Below, one piece after another: positions 61,409 through 64,000 of a stretch of 64,000 nucleotides of DNA. Each line of letters opens with the position of its first letter. Within the stretch, counting starts at the first letter, position 1. The translations under genes were made by a program, and so were the position numbers. The stretch is from Sporosarcina ureae DSM 2281 (GTDB lineage Bacteria > Bacillota > Bacilli > Bacillales_A > Planococcaceae), in assembly GCF_000425545.1 (NCBI RefSeq), contig NZ_AUDQ01000001.1, forward strand, positions 1 to 64,000. Reading direction: 5' to 3'. Under the pieces are notes generated by a model that was given only the letters and a program-made list of their open reading frames with translations, searched no databases and was not told where the DNA came from.

Positions 61409-61884
61409 TACGACACCTTTTTCTTTTTCTTTTTTTCATCAAACACTACGTGTAGCAAAATCAGTATGACAGCAATTGTCAATGCGGCATCCGCCACATT
61501 AAATATCGGAAAATCATAATGTATAACAGGTATCAAGACGCTGATGAAATCGACTACTTCTCCTCTTAGTAGTCGATCGATGAAGTTCCCAATCGCACCG
61601 CCTAGCAATAGCATTAGACTCACACCTAGTAGTTGATCCTTTTTACCTTCTGTATGGAAGAAGTAAATAATAGCTACTACGACTACAATGGTCACAATAA
61701 AAAATAGCCACATCTTTCCTTCAAGCATTCCCCATGCAGCTCCACGGTTACGATGAGATAGCAATGCAATATAAGGATCCAGGATAGCAATATGTTCACC
61801 TAGCTCCATATTTTTTACGATTAGCCATTTCGTCAACTGATCCAAGCCAATGACCAGTGCAGCGATTGCATAATAAAATATCAC
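61408..61884 (-). CDS. lspA: Lipoprotein signal peptidase (SPase II)
   Basis: LspA cleaves prolipoproteins after diacylglyceryl modification. Four membrane segments fill the 158 residues. The conserved LDQLTKW, SHRNRGAAWGML, the catalytic Asp in GNFIDRLLRGEVVDF and the second Asp in FPIFNVADAALT are all visible. A Lys-rich tail (EKKKKKKKVS) ends the protein. The start is GTG at 61884, 7 bases after GGAGGG; the nearby ATG is out of frame and closes immediately. Confidence 0.96.
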   Translation of the reverse strand: MIFYYAIAALVIGLDQLTKWLIVKNMELGEHIAILDPYIALLSHRNRGAAWGMLEGKMWLFFIVTIVVVVAIIYFFHTEGKKDQLLGVSLMLLLGGAIGNFIDRLLRGEVVDFISVLIPVIHYDFPIFNVADAALTIAVILILLHVVFDEKKKKKKVS

Positions 61885-61963
61885 TTCATTACCCTCCGTC
61901 CAGCTAATTTCTTCTTTAGTTTACCATAAAAACACGTCTTCTATTACGTTTGTTAGTTCCGCT

Positions 61964-62006
61964 ATGCAAAAAAGCCATCATCATCCACGAATGAATGATG
62001 ATGGCT
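61964..62006 (-). terminator. Terminator after ileS
   Basis: AGCCATCATCAT (61973-61984) and ATGATGATGGCT (61995-62006) form a 12-bp stem with a 10-base loop, followed on the minus strand by TTTTTTG. It lies 16 bases after the ileS stop. The ylyA gene that lies at this place in B. subtilis is absent. Confidence 0.9.
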
Positions 62007-62022
62007 GTGACATCAAAATTGC

Positions 62023-64000
62023 TTACGCATAGTTTTCTTTCACAACAGTCGCGCATCGTGTACATAGTGTCGAATGTTCTGCGTCTTCTCCAACTGTTTT
62101 GGAGATTGTCCAGCATCGTTCGCATTTTTCACCTTCAGCTGGTTCTACCAAAACCGTTGCATGATCTAATTTCAATGCATTCGATAACTTTTCATCTGTA
62201 CTCTCTTCAAATTCCGAGACAATGAAGAATTGTGCAAAATCAATATCCTCTGCTTGCAAAATACCACGTTGATCTTCTGGCAACACAACAGTAACTTTTG
62301 CCTCCAAAGATTTTCCGATTACTTTCGCGTTTCTTGCTTCTTCAAGAGCTTTCAAAATATCATCGCGGATATCCATCAAGTTATCGAAGCGCTCACGAAG
62401 TTTGTCCGCTCCTTCGCCTTTATGATCTGCTTCAGGCATATCCGTCAATTGGACACTATCTTCTTCAACGTACTGAATATTTTTCCACATTTCATCTGCA
62501 GTGTGTGGCAAGATTGGCGTGATGAGCTTGACCAGTGTGATCAATGTATCATGCATCACCGACTGCATTGCACGACGATCTGGATGATTCGCAGCTTCGA
62601 TATAGACTACATCTTTCGCAATATCCAAGTACAGCGAGCTCAATACACCTGTACAGAAATTATTGATTGCGTGGTAGACGGTAGGGAACGCATACTGCTC
62701 ATAAGCTGTAAGGACTTCCTCAATCAAATCCTGCAACTTCACATAGACGTACTGATCAACTGCACGCATATCATCAAATGCTACACGATCTGTAGCTGGA
62801 TTAAAGTCAGCTACGTTACCATGCAAGAAACGAATCGTATTACGGATCTTACGATAGACTTCCGAGACTTGCTTAAAGTTTGAATCAGATACACGAACAT
62901 CGGCTGTATAATCTACAGACGATACCCATAGACGCACGATGTCTGCACCAAGTTGATTGATGACTTTCGAAGGGACGATAACATTCCCTAAAGACTTACT
63001 CATCTTACGGCCATTTTTGTCCAATGTGAAACCATGGCTCAAAATGCCTTTGTAAGGTGCAATCCCGTTGATAGCTACGCTAGTTGTCAATGAAGAGTTG
63101 AACCAACCGCGATATTGATCGGAACCTTCAAGATACAAGTCTGCCGGGTAACGAAGATCATCACGTTCTTCAAGTACACCTTGATGTGTTGTACCAGAGT
63201 CAAACCAGACATCCATAATGTCCGTTTCTTTCGTGAATTCACCATTCGGACTTCCTTCATGAGTGAAGCCCTCTGGCAATAATTCTTTCGCAGAACGTTC
63301 GAACCAGATATTTGATCCATTCTCACGGAATAAATCGGCTACATGACTGACCGTTTCATCTGTAAGAATTACTTCTCCATTTTCAGCATAGAATACCGGA
63401 ATCGGAACGCCCCATACGCGCTGACGGGAAATACACCAGTCGCCACGGTCACGGACCATATTGAATAAACGTGTCTCACCCCAAGATGGCGTGAATGTAG
63501 TAGTACGGATTGCGTCGAGTAAATCATTTCTAAATGATTCAATAGAAGCAAACCATTGTGCAGTCGCACGGTAGATGACTGGCTTCTTCGTGCGCCAATC
63601 ATGCGGGTACGAGTGAGTAAAGAATGACAACTTTTGAAGGGCTCCGACTTCTTTTAGCTTTTCAGTTACCGCTTTATTCGCATCTTCGTAGAACAAGCCT
63701 GAGAAAAACGGTGCTTCTTCTGTCATGACACCACGGTCATCAATTGGAGATAATGCATCGATTCCATATTGCTTACTCACATAGAAGTCATCTTCACCGT
63801 GACCTGGTGCTGTATGAACACAGCCTGTACCGGCATCTGCTGTAACATGCTCGCCTAGCATAACTAATGAATCACGATCATAAATTGGATGGCTCGCAAC
63901 GATCCGATCAAGGTCTACACCTTGAATTTCTTTTTCGATTGAGTACTCTTCCCATTCCAGTTCATTCGCCAAGTACTCCACTAAGTCTTTCGCTACTACA
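62023..64000 (-). CDS. ileS: Isoleucyl-tRNA synthetase, C-terminal part (5' end outside the window)
   Basis: IleRS charges tRNA-Ile. The visible 658 residues include the end of the editing (CP1) domain with [12 protein letters not shown], the catalytic core with the KMSKS loop in [12 protein letters not shown] and [13 protein letters not shown], the anticodon-binding helical domain, and a C-terminal zinc site in [12 protein letters not shown] and LCTRCATVV. The frame is open to the right edge; the apparent start near 63981 is an internal Val codon (GTG) and not the real start. Confidence 0.97.
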   Translation of the reverse strand, partial: VVAKDLVEYLANELEWEEYSIEKEIQGVDLDRIVASHPIYDRDSLVMLGEHVTADAGTGCVHTAPGHGEDDFYVSKQYGIDALSPIDDRGVMTEEAPFFSGLFYEDANKAVTEKLKEVGALQKLSFFTHSYPHDWRTKKPVIYRATAQWFASIESFRNDLLDAIRTTTFTPSWGETRLFNMVRDRGDWCISRQRVWGVPIPVFYAENGEVILTDETVSHVADLFRENGSNIWFERSAKELLPEGFTHEGSPNGEFTKETDIMDVWFDSGTTHQGVLEERDDLRYPADLYLEGSDQYRGWFNSSLTTSVAINGIAPYKGILSHGFTLDKNGRKMSKSLGNVIVPSKVINQLGADIVRLWVSSVDYTADVRVSDSNFKQVSEVYRKIRNTIRFLHGNVADFNPATDRVAFDDMRAVDQYVYVKLQDLIEEVLTAYEQYAFPTVYHAINNFCTGVLSSLYLDIAKDVVYIEAANHPDRRAMQSVMHDTLITLVKLITPILPHTADEMWKNIQYVEEDSVQLTDMPEADHKGEGADKLRERFDNLMDIRDDILKALEEARNAKVIGKSLEAKVTVVLPEDQRGILQAEDIDFAQFFIVSEFEESTDEKLSNALKLDHATVLVEPAEGEKCERCWTISKTVGEDAEHSTLCTRCATVVKENYA

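Noticed and set aside
62230..62883. 217-codon open frame on the plus strand opposite ileS
   Set aside because: It is antisense to the clearly conserved ileS frame, its translation is Cys/Phe/His-rich low-quality sequence with no motif, and no ribosome-binding site is visible.
63979..63981. Start of a complete 652-residue protein at the right edge
   Set aside because: The codon is an internal GTG; the frame is open to the window edge and the N-terminal catalytic part of IleRS is missing, so this is a partial gene.

Overview
The window is chromosomal housekeeping DNA from a low-to-moderate GC, endospore-lineage member of the Bacillales. Gene order and protein sequences resemble the Bacillus subtilis ileS-lspA-pyr ... 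smc-ffh-rplS ... topA-codY segment, and the sequences look most like Planococcaceae of the Sporosarcina type. A spoVM-like gene supports a spore-forming lineage. The species assignment is inference; the gene order is read directly. Almost everything is on the minus strand. The plus-strand exceptions are rpmB, rqcH and an IS21-type remnant at the left edge.

Layout from left to right (transcription mostly runs right to left): (1) 1-336, the 3' end of an IS21-family istB gene and the IS end. (2) 484-9067, codY, hslU, hslV, xerC, trmFO, topA and dprA. (3) 9104-11340, sucD-sucC. (4) 11357-14426, a FlhB-like and a FliK-like gene translationally coupled to rnhB. (5) 14533-18463, rbgA, lepB, rplS (with L19-type leader), trmD, rimM, khpA and rpsP. 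(6) 18489-25609, ffh, ylxM, ftsY, smc and rnc. (7) 25716-29394, acpP, fabG, fabD, plsX and fapR behind a FapR operator. (8) 29427-34285, recG, fakA, an Asp23-family gene, rpmB and a short spoVM-like gene. (9) 34301-46637, thiN, rpe, rsgA, prkC, prpC, rsmB, fmt, def, priA, coaBC, rpoZ and gmk. (10) 46934-48619, rqcH (+), flanked by two REP-like elements. (11) 48892-60496, a complete pyrimidine operon pyrR-P-B-C-carA-carB-K-D-F-E under one PyrR attenuator. (12) 60503-64000, rluD, lspA and the 3' part of ileS.

Two observations stand out. First, the pyrimidine-operon CarA has Gly (codon 55459-55461) where the catalytic cysteine of the glutaminase triad belongs, and Ser where a glutamine-anchoring Asn belongs. 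The synthetase subunit CarB looks intact. This suggests a carbamoyl-phosphate synthetase fed by free ammonia, which would fit an ammonia-rich or ureolytic lifestyle (inference). Second, a 53-codon gene starting with TTG at 34285 encodes an N-terminus that aligns position by position with the 26-residue sporulation peptide SpoVM, followed by a lysine-rich tail of about 27 residues absent from the B. subtilis peptide.

Lesser points: several genes present at these places in B. subtilis (rlmN, ylqD, yloC-remA, ylyA, flgB downstream of codY) are missing. Two related palindromic intergenic elements flank rqcH, one carrying a ten-copy tetranucleotide tract that includes the pyrE stop codon. A stand-alone FlhB C-domain lacks the autocleavage motif.
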